Source: Burkholderia cepacia
GTDB taxonomy: Bacteria > Pseudomonadota > Gammaproteobacteria > Burkholderiales > Burkholderiaceae
Direction: 5' to 3'
Assembly: GCF_029962485.1 (NCBI RefSeq)
Contig: NZ_CP073638.1
Coordinates: 2,790,001 to 2,854,000 of the forward strand
Length of the DNA: 64,000 bases
Shown: positions 43,133 through 52,951 of the stretch, in pieces
Position numbering within the stretch: position 1 is the first letter of the stretch
Layout of the letters: every line of letters starts with the position of its first letter
Notes under the pieces: generated by a model
The model's database searches: none
The model's input: only the letters and a program-made list of their open reading frames with translations
Told to the model about the DNA's origin: nothing
Made by a program: the position numbers and the translations under genes

Positions 43133-46100
43133 TTACTTCCACTGATACAGCATGCCGGCGCCGATCACCTTCTGACCGCCGCTGAAGCCGCCGTTGATCG
43201 ACGCCTTCAGGTTCTCCGTGATGCGGGCCTGCATGTTGACCGCCATCGCCTTCTGGCCGAGGAAGGTCGACGTACCCACGCCCATCCCGAAGTTGGCGTC
43301 GCGATCGAGCTGCGGGATCGATGCCATCGCGCCGACGGCCGCGATACCCTGCTTCGCCATCTGGTCGGTCTGCTGCAGTTGCGAACCCAGCGAGTTGATC
43401 TGCGTCTGCTGGCCCGACAGCGCCGTCGACAGCGTCGTCTGCACCTGCGTCAGCTGGTTCACGTTCACCGCGTCGGTGCCTTGCGTACCCGGCGCGACGT
43501 TCGTGATCTGGCGCTGCTGCGTGTCGCTACCGACCGACACCACGTTCGAACGGCCGCCGTCGTTCGAATTCGCGCCGATCGCCACCGAGTTCGAGCCGGC
43601 GGTGACGGTCGGGAGGTCGGTGCCCTTGCCGTTCATGTCGGCGGCGATCCCGTTGCTGTTGTTGGCGCGAATCGTGTTGTTGTTGATCGTCGTCGACAGC
43701 GAGTTCAACGAGTTGTTGATGTTCGTCACACCGGTCGACAGCGAGGCCACGTTGCTGTTTGTCGTGCTCAGGCCGGTGGACAGCGAACCGATGCCCGTCG
43801 AGGTCGACGTCGACAGCGAGTTGACGTTGCTGTTCGTCGAACTCAGGCCGGTCGACAGCGAGTTGATCGCGGTCGAGGTCGACGTGGACAGCGAAGCCAC
43901 GTTGCTGTTGGTCGCACTCAGGCCCGTGGACAGCGAGTTGATGCCGGTCGACAGCGACGCGACATTCGACGCAGTGGACGTCGACAGTGCATTGACCGCG
44001 TTGTTCGTCGCGTTCAGCTGGCTGCCGTTGATCGCGTCCGTGCTCGTGGCCGAGATCCGGCCCGCGGCGACGTTCGTGATCTGGCGTTCCTGGCCCTGTG
44101 CACCGACGCTGACCACGCCAACCGGCGAGTTGCCCGCGAAGAAGTACGTGACGCCGCCGATCGTGGCGCTCGAGGTGCCGACGGCCGCAGCCGTGACCGA
44201 GTTCGCGCCGAGTGCGACCGAGTTGGCGACGTTCGCTTGCGCGTTCGTGCCGAAGGCGAGCGCGTCGGCGGCGGTGGCCTTGGCGGCCGAGCCGTAGGCC
44301 TGTGCGCCGGTGGCGCTGGCCGTGGCCTGGCTGCCCAGCGCGATCGTGTTGTCCGCGGTGGCCTGGTTCGAGCTGCCGAGGGCGAGCGCGCTGGCGCCGG
44401 TTGCCGTGTTCGCGTTGCCGAGCGCCACTGCGCCGTCGCCGGTCGCCGTGTCGTTCGCGCCCATCGCCACCGCGCCGGTGCCCGTTGCGATGCTCGGGTC
44501 GCCGATCGCGACCGCGCCGTCGCCGGACGCCGTGTTGCCGGAGCCGATCGACACCGCCTTGCCGCCCGTTGCCGATGCGTTCTGGCCGATGGCGACCGCA
44601 CCTGCCGACTGTGCGTTCGAGCCGTCGCCGACCGCCACGCTGCTGGCGCCTGCCGCGCTGGCGTTCACGCCGGCGGCGAGGGCATTGGTGCCCGTTGCGC
44701 CCGTGTTGTCGTAGTTGGCTTGCTGCGTGCCGTTGTCGTTGACGCTGTAGTAGTGCGTCTTCGCGGCGTTGATCGCGGTCGAGGTCGAGGTGGACAGCGA
44801 CGTCACCGAGCTGTTTGTCGTGCTCAGGCCGGTGGACAGCGAGCCGATGCCGGTCGACGTCGAGGTCGACAGCGACAGGATCGTGCTGTCCGTGCTGCTC
44901 AGGCCGGTGGACAGCGAGCTGATGCCGGTCGAGGTCGAGGTCGACAAGGACGTGATCGAGCTGGCGGCCGACGACAGGCCCGTCGAGGTCGAGGTCGACA
45001 GGGACGAGATCGAGCTGGTGGCCGAGGACAGGCCGGTCGATGTGGAGGTCGACAGCGACGTGACCGTGCTGTTGGTCGTGCTCAGACCGGTCGACAGCGA
45101 GTTGATGCCAGTCGAGGTCGAGGTGGACAGGGATGTGATCGAGCTGTTTGCGGACGACAGGCCGGTCGACGTTGAGGTCGACAGCGAGGTGACCGTACTG
45201 TTGGTCGTGCTCAGACCAGTCGACAACGAGTTGATGCCAGTCGAAGTCGACGTCGACAGGGACGTGATCGAGCTGTTCGCGGACGACAGGCCCGTCGAGG
45301 TCGAGGTCGACAGCGAATCGATCGAGCTGTTCGCGGACGACAAGCCCGTCGAGGTCGAGGTCGACAGCGAGGTGATCGAGCTATTCGCCGACGACAGACC
45401 GGTCGAGGTCGACGTGGACAGCGAGGTGATCGAGCTGTTCGCCGACGAGAGGCCCGTCGAGGTCGAGGTCGACAGCGAAGTGATCGAGCTATTTGCCGAC
45501 GAGAGGCCCGTCGAGGTCGAGGTCGACAGCGAGGTGATCGAGCTGTTGGCCGACGACAGACCGGTCGAGGTCGACGTGGACAGCGAATCGATCGAGCTAT
45601 TCGCCGACGAGAGGCCGGTCGATGTGGAAGTCGACAGCGACGTGATGGAGCTGTTGGCCGACGACAGACCCGTCGAGGTCGACGTGGACAGCGAGTCGAT
45701 CGAGCTGTTAGCCGACGAGAGGCCCGTCGACGTGGAAGTCGACAGCGAGGTGATCGAGCTGTTGGCCGACGAGAGGCCCGTCGAGGTCGAGGTCGACAGC
45801 GAGGTGATCGAGCTATTCGCCGAAGACAGGCCGGTCGACGTCGAAGTTGACAGCGACGTGATGGAGCTGTTGGCCGACGACAGACCGGTCGACGTGGAAG
45901 TCGACAGCGACGTGATGGAGCTGTTGGCCGACGACAGACCGGTCGAGGTCGACGTGGACAGCGAGTCGATCGAGCTGTTAGCCGACGACAGGCCGGTCGA
46001 CGTCGAAGTCGACAGCGAGGTGATCGAGCTGTTAGCCGACGAGAGGCCGGTCGACGTGGAAGTCGACAGTGAGGTGATCGAGCTGTTAGCCGAAGACAGG

Positions 46101-49100
46101 CCGGTCGACGTTGAAGTCGACAGCGAGGTGATCGAGCTGTTGGCCGACGAGAGGCCCGTCGAGGTCGAGGTCGACAGCGAGGTGATCGAGCTGTTCGCCG
46201 ACGACAGACCCGTCGACGTCGAAGTCGACAGGGACGTGATCGAGCTGTTAGCCGAAGACAGGCCGGTCGAAGTCGAGGTCGACAGCGAATCGATCGAGCT
46301 GTTGGCCGACGAGAGGCCGGTCGAGGTCGAGGTCGAAAGCGAAGTGATCGAGCTGTTCGCCGACGACAGACCCGTCGAGGTCGAAGTCGAAAGCGAATCG
46401 ATCGAGCTGTTGGCGGACGACAAGCCCGTCGAGGTCGAAGTCGAAAGCGAAGTGATCGAGCTGTTGGCGGACGACAAGCCCGTCGAGGTCGAAGTCGACA
46501 GCGAAGTGATCGAGCTGTTGGCCGACGACAGACCCGTCGATGTGGAAGTCGAAAGCGAATCGATCGAGCTATTCGCCGACGACAGGCCCGTCGACGTGGA
46601 AGTCGACAGCGAGGTGATCGAGCTGTTGGCCGACGACAGGCCGGTCGAGGTCGAGGTCGAAAGCGAGGTGATCGAGCTGTTAGCCGACGACAGACCCGTC
46701 GAGGTCGAAGTCGACAGGGAGGTGATCGAGCTATTGGCCGACGACAGACCCGTCGACGTCGAGGTCGACAGGGACGTGATCGAGCTGTTCGCCGACGACA
46801 AGCCAGTCGAGGTCGAGGTCGACAGCGAATCGATCGAGCTGTTGGCCGACGACAGACCGGTCGAGGTCGAGGTCGACAGGGACGTGATCGAGCTGTTCGC
46901 CGACGACAAGCCGGTCGAAGTCGAAGTGGACAGCGAAGTGATCGAGCTGTTAGCCGACGACAAGCCCGTCGAGGTCGACGTGGACAGCGAATCGATCGAG
47001 CTATTCGCCGACGAGAGGCCGGTCGAGGTCGAGGTGGACAGCGAGGTGATCGAGCTGTTGGCCGACGACAGGCCGGTCGACGTGGAGGTCGACAGCGAAT
47101 CGATCGAGCTGTTCGCGGACGACAAGCCGGTCGACGTCGAAGTCGACAGCGAAGTGATCGAGCTGTTGGCGGACGAGAGGCCGGTCGAGGTCGAAGTCGA
47201 CAGCGAGGTGATCGAGCTGTTGGCCGACGACAGGCCGGTCGACGTGGAGGTCGACAGGGACGTGATCGAGCTGTTCGCCGACGACAGGCCGGTCGACGTG
47301 GAGGTCGACAGCGAATCGATCGAGCTGTTCGCGGACGACAAGCCGGTCGACGTCGAAGTCGACAGCGAAGTGATCGAGCTGTTGGCGGACGAGAGGCCGG
47401 TCGAGGTCGAAGTCGACAGCGAGGTGATCGAGCTGTTGGCCGACGACAGGCCGGTCGACGTGGAGGTCGACAGGGACGTGATCGAGCTGTTCGCCGACGA
47501 GAGACCGGTCGAGGTCGAGGTCGACAGGGACGTGATCGAGCTATTGGCCGACGACAGGCCGGTCGACGTCGAAGTCGACAGCGACGTGATCGAGCTGTTA
47601 GCCGACGACAGACCCGTCGACGTCGAAGTCGACAGAGACGTGATCGAGCTGTTAGCCGACGACAGGCCGGTCGAGGTCGAAGTCGACAGGGACGTGATCG
47701 AGCTGTTAGCCGACGACAGGCCGGTTGAGGTCGAGGTCGACAGGGACGTGATCGAGCTGTTGGCCGACGACAAGCCAGTCGAGGTCGAGGTCGACAGCGA
47801 AGTGATCGAGCTGTTGGCCGACGACAGGCCGGTCGAGGTCGAAGTCGACAGGGACGTGATTGAGCTATTCGCCGACGACAGACCGGTCGAGGTCGAAGTC
47901 GACAGGGACGTGATCGAGCTATTCGCCGACGACAGGCCGGTTGAGGTCGAGGTCGACAGCGAATCGATTGAGCTGTTAGCCGACGACAGGCCCGTCGACG
48001 TGGAAGTCGACAGCGAGGTGATCGAGCTGTTGGCCGACGACAGGCCGGTCGAGGTCGAAGTCGACAGGGACGTGATCGAGCTGTTGGCCGACGAGAGGCC
48101 CGTCGAGGTGGACGTGGACAGCGAAGTGATCGAGCTATTCGCCGACGACAGGCCGGTCGAGGTCGAGGTGGACAGCGAGGTGATCGAGCTGTTAGCCGAC
48201 GACAGGCCGGTCGACGTCGAAGTCGACAGGGACGTGATCGAGCTGTTAGCCGACGACAGGCCGGTTGAGGTCGAGGTCGACAGCGAAGTGATCGAGCTAT
48301 TGGCCGACGACAGGCCGGTCGACGTGGAGGTCGACAGCGAATCGATCGAGCTATTAGCCGACGACAGACCCGTCGACGTGGAAGTCGACAGCGAAGTGAT
48401 CGAGCTGTTAGCCGACGACAAGCCAGTCGAGGTCGAGGTCGACAGCGAAGTGATCGAGCTATTGGCCGACGACAGGCCGGTCGACGTGGAGGTCGACAGC
48501 GAATCGATCGAGCTATTAGCCGACGACAGACCCGTCGACGTGGAAGTCGACAGCGAAGTGATCGAGCTGTTAGCCGACGACAAGCCAGTCGAGGTCGAGG
48601 TCGACAGCGAAGTGATCGAGCTGTTGGCCGACGACAGACCGGTCGAGGTCGAAGTCGACAGGGACGTGATCGAGCTGTTAGCCGACGACAAGCCCGTCGA
48701 GGTCGACGTGGACAGCGAATCGATCGAGCTATTCGCCGACGACAGGCCGGTCGAGGTCGAGGTCGACAGCGAAGTGATCGAGCTGTTCGCCGACGACAGA
48801 CCGGTCGAGGTCGAGGAAGACAGCGATGTCACCGAGCTGTTGGTCGAGCTGAGGCCCGTGGACAGCGACGTGATGCCGGTCGAAAGCGAGGCGATAGCGC
48901 TGCCGGACGTCGACACCGTGGTCGACAGCGAGTCGACGATCGAATTGGTTGCGAACAGCTGCGAGCCATTGATCGCGTCGGTGCTGGTCGCGGTGATTTG
49001 GCCGGCTGCAACGTTGGTGACCTGACGCTCGGCGCCAGGCTTGCCGACGCTGACCACACTGGTCGGATTGCCGCCCTCGAACGTTGCGGTTACACCGCCG

Positions 49101-51967
49101 ATGGTGCCGGTCGGCGTCTTGACCGGCGCCGCCGTAACAGAGCCGCTGCCAAGCGCGACGTCGCCGGCATTGTTGGCGACCGCGCTCGGGCCGATCGCGA
49201 CCGAATCGGTGCCGAGCGCCTGACTGTCGGCGCCGGACGAGTTCGCGTGGAAGTACTTGATGCCCTGGCTGTTGATGCTGTCGATTGCCGAGCCGACGCT
49301 GTTGGCGGTCGACTGCGTGCCGTTCGCGTTGTAGGTCGTATATGCCGGAGCGGAGACGGTCCCGGTCGTCGGGTCGTACGTGGAACCGCCGCCGAGCGCC
49401 GATGCCGTGCTCGTGCCGAGGTTGTTCGTCTTCGTCGTGACCGAGCTCAGGCCGGTCGACAGCGAGTTGATGCCGGTCGAGGCCGAGGTGGACAGCGACG
49501 AGATCGAGCTGGTGGCCGACGACAGACCCGTCGACGTGGAGGTCGACAGCGAAGTGACCGAGCTATTGGTCGACGAGAGGCCGGTCGACAGCGAGCCGAT
49601 CGAGCTGGTGGCCGACGACAGACCCGTCGACGTGGAAGTCGACAGCGAAGTGACCGAGCTGTTGGTCGACGAGAGGCCGGTCGAGAGCGAGCCGATCGAG
49701 CTGGTGGCGGACGACAGGCCGGTCGACGTGGAGGTCGACAGCGAAGTGACCGAGCTATTGGTCGACGAGAGGCCGGTCGACAGCGAACCGATCGAGCTGG
49801 TGGCCGACGACAGGCCGGTCGACGTGGAAGTCGAGAGCGACGTGACCGAGCTATTGGTCGACGAGAGGCCGGTCGACAGCGAACCGATCGAGCTGGTGGC
49901 CGACGACAGACCCGTCGACGTGGAAGTCGACAGCGAAGTGACCGAGCTATTGGTCGACGAGAGGCCGGTCGAGAGCGAGCCGATCGAGCTGGTGGCGGAC
50001 GACAGGCCGGTCGACGTGGAGGTCGACAGCGAAGTGACCGAGCTATTGGTCGACGAGAGGCCGGTCGACAGCGAACCGATCGAGCTGGTGGCCGACGACA
50101 GGCCGGTCGACGTGGAAGTCGAGAGCGACGTGACCGAGCTATTGGTCGACGAGAGGCCGGTCGAGAGCGAGCCGATCGAGCTGGTGGCCGACGACAGACC
50201 GGTCGACGTGGAAGTCGACAGCGAGGCGACCGAGCTGTTGGTCGACGAGAGGCCGGTCGACAGCGAGCCGATCGAACTGGTGGCGGACGACAGACCCGTC
50301 GACGTGGAAGTCGAGAGCGAAGTGACCGAGCTGTTGGTCGACGAGAGGCCGGTCGAGAGCGAGCCGATTGAGCTGGTGGCCGACGACAGGCCGGTCGACG
50401 TGGAGGTCGAGAGCGACGTGACCGAGCTATTGGTCGACGAGAGGCCAGTCGACAGCGAACCGATCGAGCTGGTGGCCGACGACAGGCCCGTCGACGTGGA
50501 GGTCGACAGCGAAGTGACTGAGCTGTTCGTCGACGAGAGGCCGGTCGACAGCGAGCCGATCGAGCTGGTGGCCGACGACAGACCGGTCGACGTGGAAGTC
50601 GAGAGCGAAGTGACCGAGCTGTTGGTCGACGAGAGGCCGGTCGAGAGCGAGCCGATCGAGCTGGTGGCCGACGACAGACCGGTCGACGTGGAGGTCGACA
50701 GCGAAGTGACCGAGCTATTGGTCGACGAGAGGCCGGTCGACAGCGAACCGATCGAGCTGGTGGCGGACGACAGGCCGGTCGACGTGGAGGTCGACAGCGA
50801 AGTGACCGAGCTGTTGGTCGACGAGAGGCCGGTCGAGAGCGAGCCGATTGAGCTGGTGGCCGACGACAGACCGGTCGACGTGGACGTCGAGAGCGAAGTG
50901 ACCGAGCTATTGGTCGACGAGAGGCCGGTCGAGAGCGAGCCGATCGAGCTGGTGGCGGACGAGAGGCCGGTCGACGTGGACGTCGACAGCGACCTGACCG
51001 AGCTATTGGTCGACGAGAGGCCGGTCGACAGCGAGCCGATTGAGCTGGTGGCCGACGACAGACCGGTCGACGTGGACGTCGACAGCGAAGTGACCGAGCT
51101 GTTGGTCGACGAGAGGCCGGTCGAGAGCGAGCCGATTGAGCTGGTGGCCGACGACAGACCCGTCGACGTGGAGGTCGAGAGCGAAGTGACCGAGCTGTTG
51201 GTCGACGAGAGGCCGGTCGACAGCGAATAAAGCTGGCTGCCGTTGATTGCATCGGTGCTGGTCGACGACACGTTGCCCGGGGCGACGTTGATGATCCGAC
51301 GCTGCGTCGTACTATTCCCTACGCTGAAGACGTTCGATTGCCCGCCATCCGTACTGCCGTTACCCAGCGCGACACTCCCGCTGCCCGTCGAGGTTGCGCT
51401 TGCGCCGATAGCGGTGCTTTGGGAGTTCGACGCCGTTGCGCCATACCCGATAGACATAGCGCCGCTGCCCGACGCGGTCGCCCCGTTGCCGATGGCCGTA
51501 GCCTGGCTATTGGTCGCCTTCGCGCTGTTCCCTACGGCCGCGCTTTGCGCACCCGATGCGGTGGACATGTTCCCGAGAGCAGTTGACCCGACGCCACTCG
51601 CAGTTGTGGTGTCCCCAATAGCCGTACTCCCGAAGCCGCCGGCGGTTGCCACCGTGCCGATGGCGATGTTGGCGTTCGTGCCATCGGCGCCAGCCGAAGC
51701 GTTGTAGCCATTGTTGGTCGGAGAGTTGGCCGCACCGGTTGAGATGTTCGACACACCCGAACCGATCGCCAGGTTGTTCGCCATTGCCGATTCGCCAGGG
51801 GCTAATCCCAGAGCGAGCGCGAGCGTGATTCCAGCGCCGAACTGACCGACCAGACCGGCCTTCACGACGGCCGACTTGTTCGGCTTGCCCCGTGCCGAAT
51901 CGTGTTCCGATGCCGCGACCCAGGCGCCAAGAGCTTCGTTCCAGATCGAGCGGTATGTGCGGTTCAT
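43133..51967 (-). CDS. Giant trimeric autotransporter adhesin (type Vc, YadA-like)
   Basis: A 2,944-residue surface adhesin. Order: extended signal peptide (ESPR, MNRTYRSIWNEALGAWVA, cut after ESAMA); head 1 of 14-residue YadA repeats (TAIGNGATASGSGAM type, ~60-215); neck (INVAPGN... TDAINGSQL); stalk of about 18 units of 32 residues; head 2 (VAIGPSAV, ~850-1010); stalk of about 66 units of 18 residues; head 3 (~2400-2650) with neck; a short stalk; and a C-terminal membrane anchor (~2885-2944, FGMGVGTSTFLGQKAMAV, ending QWK). Each DAINGSQL neck marks a head-to-stalk change. GGAGG precedes the ATG. Stalks are about two-thirds Ser/Thr with almost no charge. It should trimerise, insert its own 12-strand barrel and bind host or cells. 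Confidence 0.97.
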   Translation of the reverse strand: MNRTYRSIWNEALGAWVAASEHDSARGKPNKSAVVKAGLVGQFGAGITLALALGLAPGESAMANNLAIGSGVSNISTGAANSPTNNGYNASAGADGTNANIAIGTVATAGGFGSTAIGDTTTASGVGSTALGNMSTASGAQSAAVGNSAKATNSQATAIGNGATASGSGAMSIGYGATASNSQSTAIGASATSTGSGSVALGNGSTDGGQSNVFSVGNSTTQRRIINVAPGNVSSTSTDAINGSQLYSLSTGLSSTNSSVTSLSTSTSTGLSSATSSIGSLSTGLSSTNSSVTSLSTSTSTGLSSATSSIGSLSTGLSSTNSSVRSLSTSTSTGLSSATSSIGSLSTGLSSTNSSVTSLSTSTSTGLSSATSSIGSLSTGLSSTNSSVTSLSTSTSTGLSSATSSIGSLSTGLSSTNSSVTSLSTSTSTGLSSATSSIGSLSTGLSSTNSSVTSLSTSTSTGLSSATSSIGSLSTGLSSTNSSVTSLSTSTSTGLSSATSSIGSLSTGLSSTNSSVTSLSTSTSTGLSSATSSIGSLSTGLSSTNSSVTSLSTSTSTGLSSATSSIGSLSTGLSSTNSSVASLSTSTSTGLSSATSSIGSLSTGLSSTNSSVTSLSTSTSTGLSSATSSIGSLSTGLSSTNSSVTSLSTSTSTGLSSATSSIGSLSTGLSSTNSSVTSLSTSTSTGLSSATSSIGSLSTGLSSTNSSVTSLSTSTSTGLSSATSSIGSLSTGLSSTNSSVTSLSTSTSTGLSSATSSIGSLSTGLSSTNSSVTSLSTSTSTGLSSATSSIGSLSTGLSSTNSSVTSLSTSTSTGLSSATSSISSLSTSASTGINSLSTGLSSVTTKTNNLGTSTASALGGGSTYDPTTGTVSAPAYTTYNANGTQSTANSVGSAIDSINSQGIKYFHANSSGADSQALGTDSVAIGPSAVANNAGDVALGSGSVTAAPVKTPTGTIGGVTATFEGGNPTSVVSVGKPGAERQVTNVAAGQITATSTDAINGSQLFATNSIVDSLSTTVSTSGSAIASLSTGITSLSTGLSSTNSSVTSLSSSTSTGLSSANSSITSLSTSTSTGLSSANSSIDSLSTSTSTGLSSANSSITSLSTSTSTGLSSANSSITSLSTSTSTGLSSANSSITSLSTSTSTGLSSANSSIDSLSTSTSTGLSSANSSITSLSTSTSTGLSSANSSITSLSTSTSTGLSSANSSIDSLSTSTSTGLSSANSSITSLSTSTSTGLSSANSSITSLSTSTSTGLSSANSSITSLSTSTSTGLSSANSSITSLSTSTSTGLSSANSSITSLSTSTSTGLSSANSSITSLSTSTSTGLSSANSSIDSLSTSTSTGLSSANSSITSLSTSTSTGLSSANSSITSLSTSTSTGLSSANSSITSLSTSTSTGLSSANSSITSLSTSTSTGLSSANSSITSLSTSTSTGLSSANSSITSLSTSTSTGLSSANSSITSLSTSTSTGLSSANSSITSLSTSTSTGLSSANSSITSLSTSTSTGLSSANSSITSLSTSTSTGLSSANSSITSLSTSTSTGLSSANSSIDSLSTSTSTGLSSANSSITSLSTSTSTGLSSANSSITSLSTSTSTGLSSANSSITSLSTSTSTGLSSANSSIDSLSTSTSTGLSSANSSITSLSTSTSTGLSSANSSIDSLSTSTSTGLSSANSSITSLSTSTSTGLSSANSSITSLSTSTSTGLSSANSSIDSLSTSTSTGLSSANSSITSLSTSTSTGLSSANSSITSLSTSTSTGLSSANSSITSLSTSTSTGLSSANSSITSLSTSTSTGLSSANSSIDSLSTSTSTGLSSANSSITSLSTSTSTGLSSANSSITSLSTSTSTGLSSANSSIDSLSTSTSTGLSSANSSITSLSTSTSTGLSSANSSIDSLSTSTSTGLSSANSSITSLSTSTSTGLSSANSSITSLSTSTSTGLSSANSSITSLSTSTSTGLSSANSSITSLSTSTSTGLSSANSSITSLSTSTSTGLSSANSSIDSLSTSTSTGLSSANSSITSLSTSTSTGLSSANSSITSLSTSTSTGLSSANSSITSLSTSTSTGLSSANSSITSLSTSTSTGLSSANSSIDSLSTSTSTGLSSANSSITSLSTSTSTGLSSANSSIDSLSTSTSTGLSSANSSITSLSTSTSTGLSSANSSITSLSTSTSTGLSSANSSITSLSTSTSTGLSSANSSITSLSTSTSTGLSSANSSIDSLSTSTSTGLSSANSSITSLSTSTSTGINSLSTGLSTTNSTVTSLSTSTSTGLSSANSSITSLSTSTSTGINSLSTGLSTTNSTVTSLSTSTSTGLSSATSSISSLSTSTSTGLSSAASSITSLSTSTSTGISSLSTGLSSTDSTILSLSTSTSTGIGSLSTGLSTTNSSVTSLSTSTSTAINAAKTHYYSVNDNGTQQANYDNTGATGTNALAAGVNASAAGASSVAVGDGSNAQSAGAVAIGQNASATGGKAVSIGSGNTASGDGAVAIGDPSIATGTGAVAMGANDTATGDGAVALGNANTATGASALALGSSNQATADNTIALGSQATASATGAQAYGSAAKATAADALAFGTNAQANVANSVALGANSVTAAAVGTSSATIGGVTYFFAGNSPVGVVSVGAQGQERQITNVAAGRISATSTDAINGSQLNATNNAVNALSTSTASNVASLSTGINSLSTGLSATNSNVASLSTSTSTAINSLSTGLSSTNSNVNSLSTSTSTGIGSLSTGLSTTNSNVASLSTGVTNINNSLNSLSTTINNNTIRANNSNGIAADMNGKGTDLPTVTAGSNSVAIGANSNDGGRSNVVSVGSDTQQRQITNVAPGTQGTDAVNVNQLTQVQTTLSTALSGQQTQINSLGSQLQQTDQMAKQGIAAVGAMASIPQLDRDANFGMGVGTSTFLGQKAMAVNMQARITENLKASINGGFSGGQKVIGAGMLYQWK
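45260..48820 (-). repeat. Stalk repeat block 2: about 66 copies of a 54-bp unit
   Basis: Tandem 54-bp units encode SLSTSTSTGLSSANSSIT or a variant ending in SSID. Copies differ mostly by synonymous changes. Twelve of 18 residues are Ser/Thr. Larger exact duplications occur inside: 216 bp at 47061-47276, repeated at 47277-47492, and 162 bp around 48267-48622. Confidence 0.95.
49490..51232 (-). repeat. Stalk repeat block 1: about 18 copies of a 96-bp unit
   Basis: Each unit encodes 32 residues made of a 14-residue piece (SLSTGLSSTNSSVT) plus an 18-residue piece (SLSTSTSTGLSSATSSIG). Rare variants (VRSLS, VASLS) occur. An exact 215-bp match at 49662-49876 and 49950-50164, offset 288 bp (three units), shows recent duplication. 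Confidence 0.95.
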
Positions 51968-52951
51968 GTCCTGCTACCTCCAAATATGCACGCCACACAC
52001 CGGTCTCTTTCGTTAGAGGAATATTCCGTGCGCTCGCGCGAATCTCAAAATTGATGGGCGGATTTTATTGGAGGTGATTTTTGTAGATTGACAAACAGTG
52101 ATAAATGAGAGGTTTTGAAAGTTAAAAAATGGTCAATGCATCGCGTTTTGATGTATTGGGATAGAATGATTTTGAAAGATGTAAGAATGTGTCGTGTAGG
52201 GTTCGAATTTTCTGGGTTGGTGTCGTGTTTTTGTATAAAAATCAGTCTGTTACGGTGGTTTTGTGGGATGGATTACACAGCGGCGAGCTCGATGCGTAAG
52301 ACAAATGAAATAGCAAACGTTTGCGCTCCAATAAATTCTTTCAGTAATGTAATGTCAATTCGCGGGCCGGAGGATAATGCGGGTGAAATCTTGTTAATCT
52401 GTTAATTCGAGATTTATTGCGAATTTGTTTTTATTTTAAGTTGTTGTCTTTAAATCAATTTAAATGGAAGTTGTGAATATCCGGCTGTGCTGATTTGCGC
52501 ATCTCGTCCGGCGCGGGTGCCCGTGTGGCGGGCGTTCCCGGCAGGCGGGCTCGTCGAATTTGTAAAAAATTGCTACAAAGGGGAGGATTGTGTCGTCAGC
52601 ATTCAACTATCGGAATTTTCCTATTGACGATATCGGTCAAATCGGTACTCGAGCGGAATTGGGGCGCGTGCCGGGCAGCCAAAGGAGCCGGCCCCACGGC
52701 GGCTTCCCGCACGGCGTCGACAGGATGTAAAAGACCACCGATGAGTGCCGGGGACGACGTCCCGAATGTCAGATTCCGGGTGCGGCAATGTGTCCGGTCC
52801 GCTGGTGGACCGACGCGTCGCAGGAAAAACGGGGATGGAGTGAGTGTATCGGGCGCGCAACACCCGATCGACGAACGCGGGCCGAACCGGTCGCTCGCCG
52901 ACGGCAACGAAGGCGCGGCGGCCTCCATGACCTTCGGCAACCGGCCCGACG
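51968..52951. other. AT-rich non-coding kilobase upstream of the adhesin
   Basis: 51968-52500 is strikingly AT-rich for this genome, with many stops in all frames; a 96-codon frame at 52115-52405 has no ribosome site, domain or typical codon use. The remainder returns to high GC but holds only mirror frames. This likely contains the adhesin promoter and a long untranslated or silenced regulatory region. Confidence 0.6.

Noticed and set aside
44769..49025. A 1,418-codon open frame on the plus strand, antisense to the adhesin
   Set aside because: It mirrors the 54-bp repeats (VEVEVDSEVIELLADDRP-like pattern). The adhesin repeat rarely uses the codons that would give antisense stops, so a long frame is expected by chance. 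No ribosome site or domain.
45260..51232. Regular short repeats resembling a CRISPR array
   Set aside because: There are no unique spacers; every base is part of an in-frame coding repeat, and no cas genes are near.
49380..51252. Two further long frames over stalk block 1 (616 codons plus strand, 601 codons minus strand in another frame)
   Set aside because: Same cause: repeat and codon bias; Arg/Pro-rich or acidic low-complexity products without any family resemblance.
52115..52405. 96-codon frame upstream of the adhesin
   Set aside because: No ribosome site, atypical composition and no recognisable features; considered part of the non-coding AT-rich region.
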